From positions 30,010,501-30,074,500 of the forward strand of contig OX419761.1 of assembly GCA_948567375.1 (NCBI GenBank): a stretch of 64,000 nucleotides of DNA. Reading direction: 5' to 3'. The notes beneath the pieces are model-generated. The model was not told the origin of the DNA, did no database searches, and was given only the letters and a program-made list of their open reading frames with translations. Made by a program: the position numbers and the translations under genes. The stretch comes from Lunularia cruciata. Lineage: Eukaryota > Streptophyta > Marchantiopsida > Lunulariales > Lunulariaceae. This document shows positions 1 through 11,200 of the stretch, one piece after another (positions within the stretch are counted from its first letter, which is position 1; each line of letters starts with the position of its first letter).

Positions 1-16
1 GCTTCTAATCAAGCTC

Positions 17-952
17 TTGCAGGGCTCTTTCAACCTCTCCCTACTCCTATCCAACGTTGGGGAACAAGTGAGTATAGATCTCGTCTGTGAATTACCCAAG
101 ACCACCTCAGGGTTTGACTCCACAAAGACCACATGTCCACAAAGACCCGTGGTCTTTGTGGACCGGCTCAGCAAAATGATTCATGTATGCCCTACCACCA
201 AGGAGATGACTGCTCCACAACTAGCTCAATTATACTTAGATACAGTCTTTGCTCACCATGGCTTGTCTAGAGTACTCATCACCGATAGAGGCACACAATT
301 CACCAGTTTGTTTTGGCAAACACTCTTTGGTTCCTTCAAAACCAAGTTGGCCATGTCCACAGCTTACCACCCACAAAAAAATGGCCAAATAGAGCGGGCT
401 AATCGCACAATTGAAGACATGTTACGCGGCTTCACCTTAGAAGAGCAAGAGAGGTGGGACACCCTACTCCCGTTGGTGGAATTTGCTTACAAAAATTTAG
501 TGAATGCATCTACCCAGGTCACTCCGTTCTTCCTCATGTATGGTGAGCATCCCTTCACACCTTCTAGCTTGATGAAGATCCATCCAATGGCTACCAAGGT
601 TGATGCAGTCAACACATTTGTTTCTAGAATCCAACAAGGTGTGGAGAGCGCCAAGCACAGATTACAAATTGTGCAAAATCAACAGAAGCAGTATGCTGAT
701 GCACACCGTAGGCACATGGAGTTCAATGTTGGGGATCAAGTGTGGCTATCGACAACCAACCTCACATTAGTTGGACCTCGTAAGCTCAGACCTTGTTTTA
801 TTGGGCCTTTCTTGATTCTTCATCACATCGGCGCTGTGGCATATCACCTTGAGCTACCACCACACATGAAGATCCATCTAGTGTTCCATGTCTCCCTACT
901 ACGCAGATATGCTCCCCGATCAGGCCAAGGTCATTCCACACAAGACATTTGA
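17..952 (+). pseudogene. Integrase core of family A chromovirus pol
   Basis: This is the integrase end of a Ty3/gypsy polyprotein, which would join retrotransposon cDNA to chromosomal DNA. The D-D-E triad is visible: Asp in SIDLV near residue 21, Asp in TDRGTQF near residue 90, and Glu in QIERANRT near residue 124. The C-terminal part ends with a GPFLILHHIG block and VFHVSLLRRYA, as is usual just before a gypsy chromodomain. The frame is open from the left edge, so the first Met is only where the ORF happens to start. It stops at an in-frame TGA (950-952), after which the same frame continues into the chromodomain. About ten extra residues occur near residues 36-45 compared with the related copy at 62.9 kb, produced by a local repeat at 120-161. 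The stop makes this a broken copy. Confidence 0.85.
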
Positions 953-970
953 CCTTGTCCGACACTCATT

Positions 971-1174
971 GATGGCACAGAGGAATATGAAGTGGAGCGG
1001 ATTCTCCAAAAATGCATGAGTGGTACTCGCCACCCGTGGGTGGACTATCTAGTATAATGGAAAGGTTACCCCCTCTATGAAGCAACCTAGGAGCCCGCTG
1101 CCAATTTGGCACATGCACCGGTGTTGGTGCAAGCATTTGAGCAACAATTGCACAATGAGGACGTTGCGTCTTAA
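971..1174 (+). pseudogene. Chromodomain remnant of family A chromovirus
   Basis: In the same frame as the integrase but beyond its stop codon. It reads EEYEVERILQK, then WVDYLV, stop, WKGYPLYEAT, stop, EPAANL, which is the chromodomain pattern of chromovirus integrases; this domain targets integration to marked chromatin. Two in-frame stops (TAA at 1,055, TAG at 1,088) replace the residue before WKGY and the Trp of the WEP motif. The frame ends at TAA 1,172-1,174 just before the polypurine tract. The copy at 61.9-62.1 kb has stops at the same two positions. Confidence 0.8.
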
Positions 1175-1187
1175 AAGGAGGGAGGTT
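1173..1187 (+). other. Polypurine tract of family A element
   Basis: A purine run, AAAAGGAGGGAGG followed by TTT, lies directly before the LTR start TGTAATACC. This is the expected plus-strand primer site of an LTR retrotransposon. Confidence 0.7.
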
Positions 1188-1268
1188 TGTAATACCAAGA
1201 GCTAGCCATATGATCTAGATGTGAAATTTGGTTTCGTAACATCTAGAATGATGTTATACATGATGGTC
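1188..1268 (+). repeat. Family A 3' LTR, piece 1 of 3
   Basis: First 81 bp of the LTR, starting TGTAATACCAAGAGC. It matches the start of the solo LTR at 31,081. It is interrupted after GATGGTC by a family B element and resumes near 12,668. Confidence 0.88.
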
Positions 1269-1960
1269 TATAACACCCATTTATGCATGTGTGTGGTATT
1301 GTGATATTTAGCTTGGTATTACAAGTACTTAAGAGATATTATTTATATAAAGATAAAGGATGGCTCTATATTAGTCATGGTTAGCTAAAGTTAGTCATAG
1401 CTAAGATAGAGGGGACCTTACTTTAGAGGAAGTAGAAAAGATGAGCACCATTATTTCTGATTTTAATGTGTTGACTTGGTATTATTCCTAGGTGTTTGGC
1501 TTTGAGGAAAGAGTTTAGAACTCTTGGGCCCGCAAGCCTTTTTGTTTTGGATTCTTCTTTAGTCCAAGGATAGCCCATGTGAAGGAATCCTTGACTTAGT
1601 GGTTGGGTCAAGATAAGACCACATGCTTAGGGGAATATGCCCATGTGAATGGATATTCCTTTCTACTTTTTGACTTTACTTGACTTTTAGTCTAGTAACT
1701 TGAGTTACTACGGTAATTAGTAACTTTGGTACATAACTATTTCACAAGTATATAAACAAAGGGTGAGGAGGTACTCATCATCCTTTCATTTGCAACTATC
1801 TCTCTCTCATTGAGTTCTCTAGTGAGCAATGTCTTGAGTCTTGGAGTGTTAACATTGGAGGAGTATGATGGAGTTGGGGTTTCTTGCCTTCTTAGTCCAT
1901 GGTGCGCTACCATAATAGCCATCAGAGGTTCATCATGAGTGAGAGACATGCCGGCTCACA
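1269..1960 (+). repeat. 5' LTR of family B element
   Basis: Starts TATAACACCC (TGTAACACCC with one G-to-A change) and ends GGCTCACA, directly before the primer binding site. It matches 12,168-12,667 and the reverse complement of 29,574-30,305. A TATA-like stretch, TTATATAAAG, near 1,341 may be the LTR core promoter. Confidence 0.85.
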
Positions 1961-1964
1961 TTTT

Positions 1965-1982
1965 TGGTTCCGTTGTTGGGAC
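1965..1982 (+). other. Primer binding site of family B element
   Basis: TGGTTCCGTTGTTGGGA lies four bases after the LTR end. It resembles the tRNA-Asp-type site of some plant Ty3/gypsy elements with a few C-to-T type changes. The tRNA assignment is inferred from family knowledge. Confidence 0.55.
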
Positions 1983-2630
1983 CTCTCTAGAAGGCAAGAT
2001 AATGTTCTGCGTTCAATTCTACATTAGGCAGAAGGAGGCTATGAGAGCTCACTTGGAGAGAACATTAGGAGAGGAGAGTGCTGAACTTATGTTAGAGAAC
2101 TAAGATCCATTTGTATGCCCTATAGTTCATTATGATATCTTTGAGGTGATTTTGTACATCTTGTACACATGAGAGGAATTTGAGAGATTGTGTGAGGTGG
2201 ATTGCAGATTTTGGGGATTAAGGTGATTTTGGGCAAAATCTCAAGTTTGAGATCTGGACTTGAAATTTCTACACATGATAGCTTGGGTTATCTTTCAGTT
2301 AGCACACTTGAAATTATTGTGAGAGCTACTATGCACACATGGCTAGAATTTTTGAAAGTTGATAGGGTAAAGTGCTCCCGCAACTCCATGCTCTATGGAA
2401 AATTGTACAGAGTTTGCCATTTCTTCAATTTTCAGTGAATTGTCCTGAAAATTTCCAAGAAAATTCAGTGCATTGTATTCTACCTGCCGCCACAAAAATT
2501 AGAGAGAGATCATTCTTGCGTAGGGAGTTATGAGTTTTTGAAGTGAGGGGGGGGGGTGGTTTTCAGACCAAATCTGAAATATATGTGATGAATAGAAAGA
2601 TGTCTAGGCCAAATGGCTCAATGAAAAGAT

Positions 2631-3297
2631 ATGAAATTTTGCAAGGAGGGACACCCTAGAGTTTTGATCAAGTGTGAAAAATTTCAGAGGATGATGACAT
2701 ACTGGTTGGGAGATTTGAGTGACATTGTGAGGAAGGATCAATTTTGCAGAGTGGAGATCTCATGCATGAGGAGTTTGAGATCAACAAAAAGTATGTTTGA
2801 GTGTTTAGATTCATCTTGGGAACATGGAGTGTCATCAAGAGTGGAAATTGAGATTATGAAAGGTTCCCCAAGGGTTTGAGGTGATTGTAGGGGTGGATTT
2901 GAGGAAAAGAGAGTTTACAATAGAATTTGAAGAGAGTGTTGAGAGGATCCAAAAACCTACACAACTTGGAGGAAAGAGTGAGTCTAAGTGCTTTCTGTGT
3001 GGAGAGAAAGGACATAAGGCAAGTTCATGTCCATTGACCTTTGAGAGCAAGAGATTGAGGGAAAGGAGAGGCTTACTTGACTTGGGTTTGCATGTTGGAC
3101 CTTCTTCACCAAGATTGGGAGGGAGAAGATCTAAGACTAAGGAGTTGTGTGAGGTTGGTGGAGTTGAAGGACTTACAAAAGGACATGAGTGTAGTGGAGT
3201 AAAATCACTTTTGGAGACTTTGGTGAAGGATCTTGGAGAGAGTCTTAGTACAGCTACAGAAATACTACCACCTTCATCACCTAGTTCTCAAGATTAG
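2631..3297 (+). pseudogene. Extra zinc-knuckle ORF upstream of gag in family B
   Basis: Between the primer binding site and gag there is an additional coding stretch in two overlapping pieces (2,631-2,879 and 2,881-3,297). The second piece carries a CCHC knuckle, CFLCGEKGHKASSCP, preceded by a short domain with VDLRKREFTIEF. This arrangement is like the DUF4283 plus CCHC proteins known from plant retroelements and host genomes. It is separate from the normal gag knuckle near 4,375. A one-base shift near 2,875 separates the pieces. The product would be an RNA- or nucleic-acid-binding accessory protein; that role is inference. Further upstream, 1,983-2,630 has no long frame and looks like untranslated leader or decayed coding sequence. 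Confidence 0.5.
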
Positions 3298-3471
3298 TGA
3301 TGGAGATAATCTTTCAACTTATGGATAAACTATCCATGAGGGTTCGATTAATATGCACTCTAGAATTTGATGTTGCTATAGAAATCTTGGAGCAACCTGA
3401 ACCTTTTGTGTTCCCTAGGGTGGATTACTCTCAAATGGTGTTAGTCATGTATATACTCTATTAGTTATAGA

Positions 3472-4511
3472 GTGAGAGAAAAGAAAAGAGAAAAAAAATT
3501 GAGAGAAGAGAAAGATAGTGAGGTTAAGATGGGGAAACTTCCGGTTTTCTTTGGCAAGGATGGAGAAGATGTGGAGTCCTTTGTGAGAGACTTCAAGAGA
3601 GCTTGCATAGGAAACAATGAGAGGAGGAAGAATGAGTGGGCCTCATTATTACCAGATTTCTTTGAGGATGCAGCACTTACATGGTATGAGTCGGAATACC
3701 AAAAGAGAGAGGGGAGAGATGGGAAGAGGAGTCTTGGGAGACTTTGACTTCAGCACTCATTAAGAACTTTCTTCCTGATGAGAGTTATGAGAGATTGATG
3801 AGTGAGGTTACATTTCTCAAGCAAGGAGATGGAGAGAAAGTGAGAGTCTACGTAGAAAGAGTGGAAAAGTTAGAGTCCAAATTTTGCATAGTGTTGAGGA
3901 AGGGTGTGGATGATGTGGAGACTACAATGATTGGCATAGGGGCCATGCTCACCAAGAATTTTGTAGGAGGGTTGAGACCACAAATTAGAAGCAAGGTGAG
4001 ATATGAGAAACCTTCTTCCAAGGTTGAAGCTATCAAGATCGCAATTCGTATGGAAGAGAGTTTGGAAGTGAATGAGAGTAATTTGGTGGTGAAGGAGGTT
4101 GTGCATCCTCCTCAAGGCTACAAGTATGGTGGAACTTCTGATAATTTGGTGATAAGGGTTGCATCACAAGTAGTAGTTGCTCCAATTCTTGCAACTCCAC
4201 CAAAGGATCCACTTCAAACCATCACAAAACAACTTGCGGATCTCAAGATCAATGTGGTGCAACTATGGGAGAAGAGAGAGGTGGATCAGAATGTAGGGAG
4301 AGGGCCTAGGAGTTATGGAAACTATCCATATAGAGGAGTTCAACCAGCCAACAATTTCAATGATAGAAATTGTTTTGGTTGTGGAGGAAGAGGCCATATC
4401 CAAAGGAATTGCCCAAATTCCACTTACCATGGAGGAAGGGGTTATGAGGGAGCCAATGAGGAAAAGAGGGTGGTAGTGAAACCCAAGTGGCTCCTAATCC
4501 AAAAAAGGTAA
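3472..4511 (+). pseudogene. Gag of family B element (frameshifted)
   Basis: This encodes the capsid-nucleocapsid region. The first frame (3,472-3,747) begins at an acidic-basic leader and contains MGKLPVFFGKDGEDVESFV, then LTWYESEYQKRE, typical of the Retrotrans_gag domain. The second frame (3,744-4,511) carries FLPDESYERLMSEVTFLKQG and ends with a CCHC knuckle, CFGCGGRGHIQRNCP. The two overlap by four bases in different frames, so a small indel breaks gag near 3,745. A stop at 4,509 separates it from the protease frame. Gag would form the cytoplasmic particle that packages element RNA. Confidence 0.8.
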
Positions 4512-4530
4512 GGGGATAGCATCCATAGAT

Positions 4531-5280
4531 GTGGTGGAGAGCAAGTATGAGAAGGGAGAGTGCTCAAACTCCAAGAGTCTTAATTTGGAGCTTTTGGCAC
4601 AAGAGAAGAAGAGAGTTCGTTTTGCAGAGGATGTTCACTCTTCTCAAGGATTTACTCCAAGCAAAGATACTCCTATGTCTACTAGGAGCACTTGCACCTC
4701 AACACCATCAACAACAAAGACTCCAAGGAAGAAGTTGAGGATGGAGGATTTCTTGATTTCAAAGCAACAATGGAACTACAATGTGTTGGAGGATGTTGGT
4801 AGTCACAAGGCTAACATCACAGTGGGCCAATTGATTGCTTTGAACCCTACCTTGAGAAAGGAGCTTAGAGGTGGTTTGAGTTCTACAAGGAGCAAGAGGA
4901 AGAAGAAGGCAAAAGTTCCAGTATCAATGGGTGTGGTGGATGCCAAGCCAACACCATGGGAGGCTTGTGAATATGCCTCCAAGATTGATGTGAGAGTGAA
5001 TGGTCACAACATCAAGGATGCATTGGTTGATGGAGGATCAGTAGTAAATGCCATGTCAGAAAGGTTGATGAAGAAGTTGGGTATAATACCCTCAAGAACT
5101 TCAACATTTGTGGTGAGCATGGCAAACAAGCAACAAGTTCGACCAGTAGGGGTGATGGATAAAGTGGTAGTTTCAGTTATGGGAGTTCAAAATCTCATGA
5201 CTTTCCAAGTCTTGAAGGATTCAAGCTATGACTTACTTCTTGGGAGGCCATGGTTGAGAGCATCACGCACAACTGATTGA
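4531..5280 (+). pseudogene. Aspartic protease region of family B element
   Basis: About 249 residues. The retropepsin-like core runs from about residue 150, with ALVDGGSVVNAM as the active-site strand (D-G-G-S, a variant common in plant gypsy proteases) and YDLLLGRPWLRAS as the C-terminal hydrophobic-Gly block. It would cleave the polyprotein. The first 140 residues are basic and Ser/Thr-rich linker. A stop at 5,278 separates it from a short acidic linker frame (5,296-5,529), which is rich in Glu, Asp and Ser and joins the reverse transcriptase frame by a 4-base overlap. Confidence 0.75.
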
Positions 5281-5525
5281 TGACACAAAGGGTACTTGAG
5301 AATTGGGCCATCAAACCATAGAGTCACAGTTCTTGTGACTAACACCACCAACACTTCACATTCAGCTACACCATCTTCTGATTATTGGGAATCAGATTCT
5401 GAAGAAGGAGCTTCAGGTGTGGACACAAGCATGGAGGAGGAGACTTCCACAGAGGAGGATGAATCTGAATCTGATTCAGATGTGTATCCTTTGTGTGCTA
5501 TGGATTTTGCACCTAGCCAGAGGTT

Positions 5526-7217
5526 TTGAAGGACCTAGATAAATCACCATTGACACTTGAGGAGGTAGAGAGAAGGTTATCTACCCTCAAGTATGGCCCA
5601 AATGTTACCAAGGAGGAGAAGGTGAGATTTGAGGAGATTTTCCGCAAGTTCATCCATGTGTTTGCTTTTAGTTACAAGGATTTGAAGGAAGTCACCTTGG
5701 AGGAGCACAAGATAGAGGTGGAGTCACATGCAAGACCAATCCGCCAAAAGCAATGTCGCATTAGCCCACCAATATCTTTGGTTGTGAAGGAGGAGATTGA
5801 TAAGCTCAAGGAGGCCAGATTTATCTTTGAGTTGAAGAATTCAAAATGGGTGTCTCCAATTGTCATTGTGAAGAAAAAGAATGGCAAGCTTCGGGTATGT
5901 GTAGATTACAAGAAGCTCAATGTTGTTACCAAGAAAGACTACTACCCATTGCCATTCATTGATGAGATCTTGGAGGAGGTTGCAGGTCATGAGAGGTACA
6001 GTTTTGGAGATGGTTATAGTGGATATAACCAAATCAAGATTGCACCAGAGCATCAACAACTCACCACATTCACCACACCTTGGGGAACTTACGCTTTCAA
6101 GGTCATGCTTTTTGGGTTTTGCAATGCTCCAGCCACATTCCAACTCTTCATGAACAAGGTATTTGAACCTTTCATTGGGAAATTTGTGAGAGACGTCATT
6201 GATGACTTTTGTGTCTATGGGAGAAAGGAGGAGCACTTTGAGCACCTAATCAAAGTCTTGCAACACTTAGATGAGGCAAATGCATCACTCAACCCAGAGA
6301 AGTGCATTTTTGGATGTGAAGAAGGTCTACTTTTGGGGCACATCGTCTCCAAGGATGGAATAACAATTGATCCTAAGAAGGTGAGGAAAATCTCAGACCT
6401 TCCATTCCCTTCAAGCTTGACAAAGTTACGCCAATTCTTGGGGATGGTTGGGTACTATAGGAGGTTCATCTTCTCATTTTCCAACAAGGCTTATGAATTG
6501 ACCATCTACATGAAGAAGGGTGTAGATTACATGGTGATTTTAGAGGACAAGGAGGCTCTCAAAGCTTTTGAAGAGCTCAAGCAATCCCTTGTTGTAGCTC
6601 CAATTCTTGCTAAACCTGATTGGAGTAAGCCTTTCATCCTCTACACTAATGCTTCTAATATAGCTATAGGATGCACTCTTAGTCAATTAGACCAAGATGG
6701 GCATGATCATCTAATAGCTTATGCTAGTAGGCAGATGGTTTTAGCAAAGAAGAACTACTCTGTCACGGAGAGAGAAGGGTTGGCAGTGATCTTTGGTCTC
6801 AAGAAGTTTAGACACTACTTGATTGGAGGGAAAGCCACCATTGTCATGGATCACAAGGCTTTGAAGTACATCTTCAACAAACCTAATGTTGAAGGGAGAC
6901 TAGCAAGGTGGATGATACTCTTGTCTGAGTATGACTACACCATTGAGGATAGGCCAGGAAAGAAACATGCAAATGCTGATTTGTTATCTAGAGCCTATGA
7001 TCATGATGGAGATGAGCCAATGGATGAGGAGCTCATGACAATCTCAGTCACTCAAGAGGTTCCAATGGAGTACAAGGAGATTGTGGATTTTGTGACAAGA
7101 GGTAACTATCCAGAAGGGATGCATGCTAGGGAGAGGAAGGCCCTTGTAGCAAGATCTAGACCTTACACAATGGTGGAGGATATTCTTTTCCACCAAGGAG
7201 CAGATGGTCTACTTTGA
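5526..7217 (+). pseudogene. Reverse transcriptase-RNase H of family B element
   Basis: 563 residues. The palm has KKKNGKLRVCVDYKKLN near residue 117, then FGDGYSGYNQI, FGFCNAPATFQ and the catalytic VIDDFCVYG near residue 226. RNase H follows from about residue 370, with REGLAVIFGLKKFRHYL (Glu), DHKALKYIF (Asp) and KKHANADLLSRAY. The first RNase H acidic residue is changed: ILYTNAS stands where family members have TDAS, so this copy's RNase H is probably dead even though the frame is open. The frame overlaps the integrase frame by 14 bases in another phase, showing a small indel near 7,205. Confidence 0.88.
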
Positions 7218-8282
7218 AGAGGAGGAAGGTAAGGAAGAGTCTATTCTACTCATAAAGGAGTTTCATGAAGGTTTAGTATGTGGAGGACACTTTGCAGGAA
7301 AGGTGATTGCTTTCAAGATTCTAGATGCAGGTTACTATTGGAGAGGGATTTTCAAGGATTGTCTTGATTATTGCAAAACTTGTCATGTTTGTCAAGCTTT
7401 TGCTAGAAAGTCTACATCCACTCCACCACTTAGATCAATTCCATTGCTAGGACCTTTTGAGAAGTGGGGAATTGATTTTGTAGGTCCTCTCAATAGAACC
7501 CCAAGGAACAATCGGTACATTGTGGTAGTTATTGATTACCTTACCAAGTGGGTTGAGGCTAGACCATTGAGGGACAAGAATGAAGATGAAGTGGGTAGAT
7601 TTCTTTATGAACACATTATCACTAGGTTTGGATGCCCTTTGGAGTTGGTTTTTGATAGAGGAGGAGAGTTTACAAGAAGCATTACTACAGCCATGCTACG
7701 ATATTTCTCTATCACACATAGAGTAACTACATCCTATAAGCCAAATTCCAATGGCTTGTCAGAGAGAACCAATCAGACCTTGTGCATGATGTTGGCCAAA
7801 GATGCAGAAATGGAGAGGGCTAAACATCATTGGGACAAGAGGATTCATGCAGTTTTGTGGGAGTAAAGGACAACCATGAAGACTTCCACCGGATATTCTC
7901 CATTTCAATTAGTGTATGGTATTGAGTCTACCTTACCTATTCACTTTGATCTTCCTACCTTCCAAAGCATTCATAGGAGATTGAAGAAAGCACAAGGAGG
8001 TGATGCAGAGAAGTCAAGGAAGGATCAACTCATGGAGTTGGAAGAGGCAAAAGCAATTGCTATGGTTCGAGTGGAGCAAGCTTAAAGGAACAAAAGGAGA
8101 GCTATGACAAGAGGCAAGGCAAGAAGAATGTTGAGACTTTCAAAGAAGGTGAATGGGTAATGTTGTTTGATTCCATTCGATTCAAGAGAGTGCAAAAGAA
8201 GTTTTTGCCTAAGTACTTTGGACCTTTCATAGTGGAGAAGGTGTGGGGCAATTACACCTATGATCTCAAGGAGTTGGGAGGA
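7204..8282 (+). pseudogene. Integrase of family B element, split by TGTG element copy A
   Basis: 7,204-7,866 holds the zinc-binding N terminus (HFAGK... YCKTCHVCQ) and the catalytic core: GIDFVGPL (Asp), VFDRGGEF (Asp) and NGLSERTNQ (Glu). A stop at 7,864 is followed by 7,876-8,085 (TGYSPFQLVYG motif, basic coiled region) and by 8,160-8,282 (VQKKFLPKYFGPFIVEKVWG), the C-terminal domain. The coding sequence is then cut by copy A and resumes at 12,061 with codons for YFDRINHDKLKMYH, ending TAG near 12,154. There is no chromodomain after it. This differs from family A. Confidence 0.85.
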
Positions 8283-11200
8283 TGTGGTGCCCACAATTTT
8301 TTTTTCAAAATAAGGGAGAAGAAGTGTATAGAGAAGTCGGATTGCGCCTGTATGGCTAAAGAAGGCAAAGAAGAGAGTCTTCAGGATGAAACCCGAAGTA
8401 AAGTGACTTTGGGTCATAAGGCAAAGTACTCAAAAATGCCCTGTCAGCATACAACCCAAAGTAAATTGTCTTTGTATCGGGGGGAGCTCAACCCGAGGCG
8501 AAGACAGTCTAACAACCTTTCGTCGGGGCAAGAAATTCAAGAAGGGACCGTTCAAAAACCGGCGGCCCATAGGCGCGAAGGTTGATTGACAATGACAAGT
8601 GCATGCAAGAGGTGTGATTTCTTGGTAGAAACTCAAAGTGAAGAAAGACAAAGAAGTGCAACTCTATAAAAATTGAACTCGCAACGATGAAATGTTGAGT
8701 AATTTTCCTTCGCCTTTGAGAAGTCGTCTTGCAGGTGATCATGGGAAGGGAAATAGAGTTGGAATCGTGGTAGTGCGTAAGGGAGAAGTCGTGAGAGTGA
8801 AATCAAGAGAGAGTGAGAAGGCAGAAGAGATGGGAGGAGGAAAGAAGAACTCCAAATTTGGAGTGAGAAATCATGTGATTCGGAGGTTAGATGTAATAGC
8901 TCGGATTGAAATCTTGAGCCAACTTCGGATCACGTTTCTGGCATGGAACTGGAATGTAAGCTTCCAAGATTCATGACAGAAATCATCGAGAGCAAGTGTC
9001 TTGATAGACCCGAGGAAGAAGGGAGGAGAGGAAATCTGGCTTGCTGGACAGAGTCGGATTGGAGACTTGTACTGGGGAAGGAAGCAGGCTCGGAGCAGGG
9101 AGCCACGTTCTTGGGAAAGGGAGAGATAGCTCAAGAGACCCAGGAGGTGAGAGATGCCTTCTCGTTAAAGAGGACAAAGAATGGGTACAAGGTTGAGAGC
9201 TACAAAGACCTTGTGAAGAGAGGGATCGTGAATGCACTGATGGCTATCCTGAAGCCGAAGCGAACCACTTATGTGATGAAACACCAAGCGGTGTTCTTTC
9301 ACAAACTTTTCACAGGAGAACCAATCAATTGGGCAAGGTGTTTTCACAAGAGAATGAAGCAGATGGTGTGGAATTTGTGGGATAAGTCGCCTCCACACTA
9401 CATTGTGCCATTTGTAGCACACTTCTACCTTGGGCTCAATTTGATGAACTTGGCGGAGTGAAATTGGATGGTGTTGCACTTCCATTCTGATGTGTGAAAG
9501 GAGGTCGACGTCGAGGAGCAGCAATACATCTTGCAGATCAGGAGCACCGATGATTACTATGCGAAGACGGGGAAGAACGTGGAGGTTGTAGTGAGTACGC
9601 CGACTATGAAGAAGAGGGGTTGGCAAGGTGACACCAAAGACATAAAGAAATCTTGGAAGACACGGAGAGGCAACCCGAGGCGAGGTATGGTGGTAATTGA
9701 GTTGGAGAATGAAGACCTAGAGGGAGATGCCGAGCTCAAAACTAAAGACTCGGAACACGAGGAGGAGCCTGAGCTAACGCTGCAGAGTGGGGATACGAGT
9801 AGCGATAGTGATGAAGGGGGAGAAATGACATCGGCACCAACGGCTGAAGAATACGAAGAAGAAGTGCAAGCAGAGATGGAAGCCGAAGACAATACGCAGC
9901 TGGAAGACGAAGTAACGGTGCCCAAAGAGAAGGAGATTGCAGTACAGCAAGGATTTTGCTCAAGATGTAAGGCAAAGTGTGAAGCGGGGCCGAGTAAGGC
10001 AAAAGAAGAGGTAAGTGAAAGCTCAAGAAGTGAGGCGTTGATTCCGATACAAAGACTGCAGAGAAGAAGGCGAATATTGGATGAACAGGAAGTACGAAGA
10101 GAAGTGGCCATGCAAGAAGAAGTAATCCCGAGCAATGGAGTGGAGTACATGCGGGAGATTGTGTGCCCATTGTTGGTAAAGATGGAGCACAAGAAGAAGG
10201 AAATGCAGTCAACATGTCCGGAGGTAAAGACTATATTACAGGTATTGACCAGATTAGAAGAAGAAAACTTGGAGTTGAAGAAGAGTATAACCCGAGGTGA
10301 GGAGGAAAGGGAAGTACTACAAGCGGAGGCAATGGTGAGAAGTCAGGTAATTGAAGACCTGAAGAGAGAAGTCAGTTATTGAGAGGATCTTGTAAAGAAG
10401 AGTGACATAGCAGGGGAGAGACAAGTAGCGGAGTATGAAATATTGAAGCAGCAATTTGCTGATTCAAGAGTAGAAGTAATCCATGCTATGGCAAGAGTAG
10501 CTGCAAAGGATCAAGAGCTCAATAGGGTGATGGAGAGTGTCGAGGAGAAGAAACAACTCTAGCAATGAGAGTTGGCGGCACGAACCAGAGAAGAAGACCG
10601 ATTACAAGAGTTGCTTTGTAATCAGGAGGAGAAGGTGGTACAGAAAGAGAAGGAGAAGGAGTCGGTGAAAGCCGAGTTTGAGGCGGAGTTGGCGATGTAT
10701 CGAGAGGATTGGCTTGCAGATCGTGAACATGAGAGGAAGACCAGATTGGAGCCATTGAAGGAGATAGTCCTCCAAATGAACACAATGTTGAGTACAAAAG
10801 CCAACTTTTGGATTGAGGAGACAAGGCTGCACGAGTTGAAATTGTTGGTGCAGGAGACAAGGCAAAGACAAGCAAAGGATACAGACATGAATGCCTTGTT
10901 GATTAGTCTCAGAACTCGGGTAGACAGAAAGATCTTAGAGGTAGAAGATAACATTGAGATTAGATTAGACTTATTGAAAATAGAGATAGAAAAGCTTTGG
11001 AAAGATGTTAGAGCAAAACCCGAAGTAGATAACATAGGAGTACAAATGTCTTCAGAGTTACCATTGGAGACATTAGAGAAGAGTGGGTTGGGAGATAAGG
11101 AGTTAGATAGATTACCCGCTAGTGGAATTTCAGATCAGGAAAGAGAATTGCTGGATCTGGTAGAAGAAGAAGAAAATACAAAACCCAAGGATAGAGTAGT

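Noticed and set aside
9557-10215. Long minus-strand frames (211 and 157 codons) over the acidic part of the TGTG-element ORF
   Set aside because: They are complements of a Glu/Lys/Arg-rich coding strand and give Ser/Leu-rich low-complexity translations; the plus frame is supported by conservation between copies A and B.
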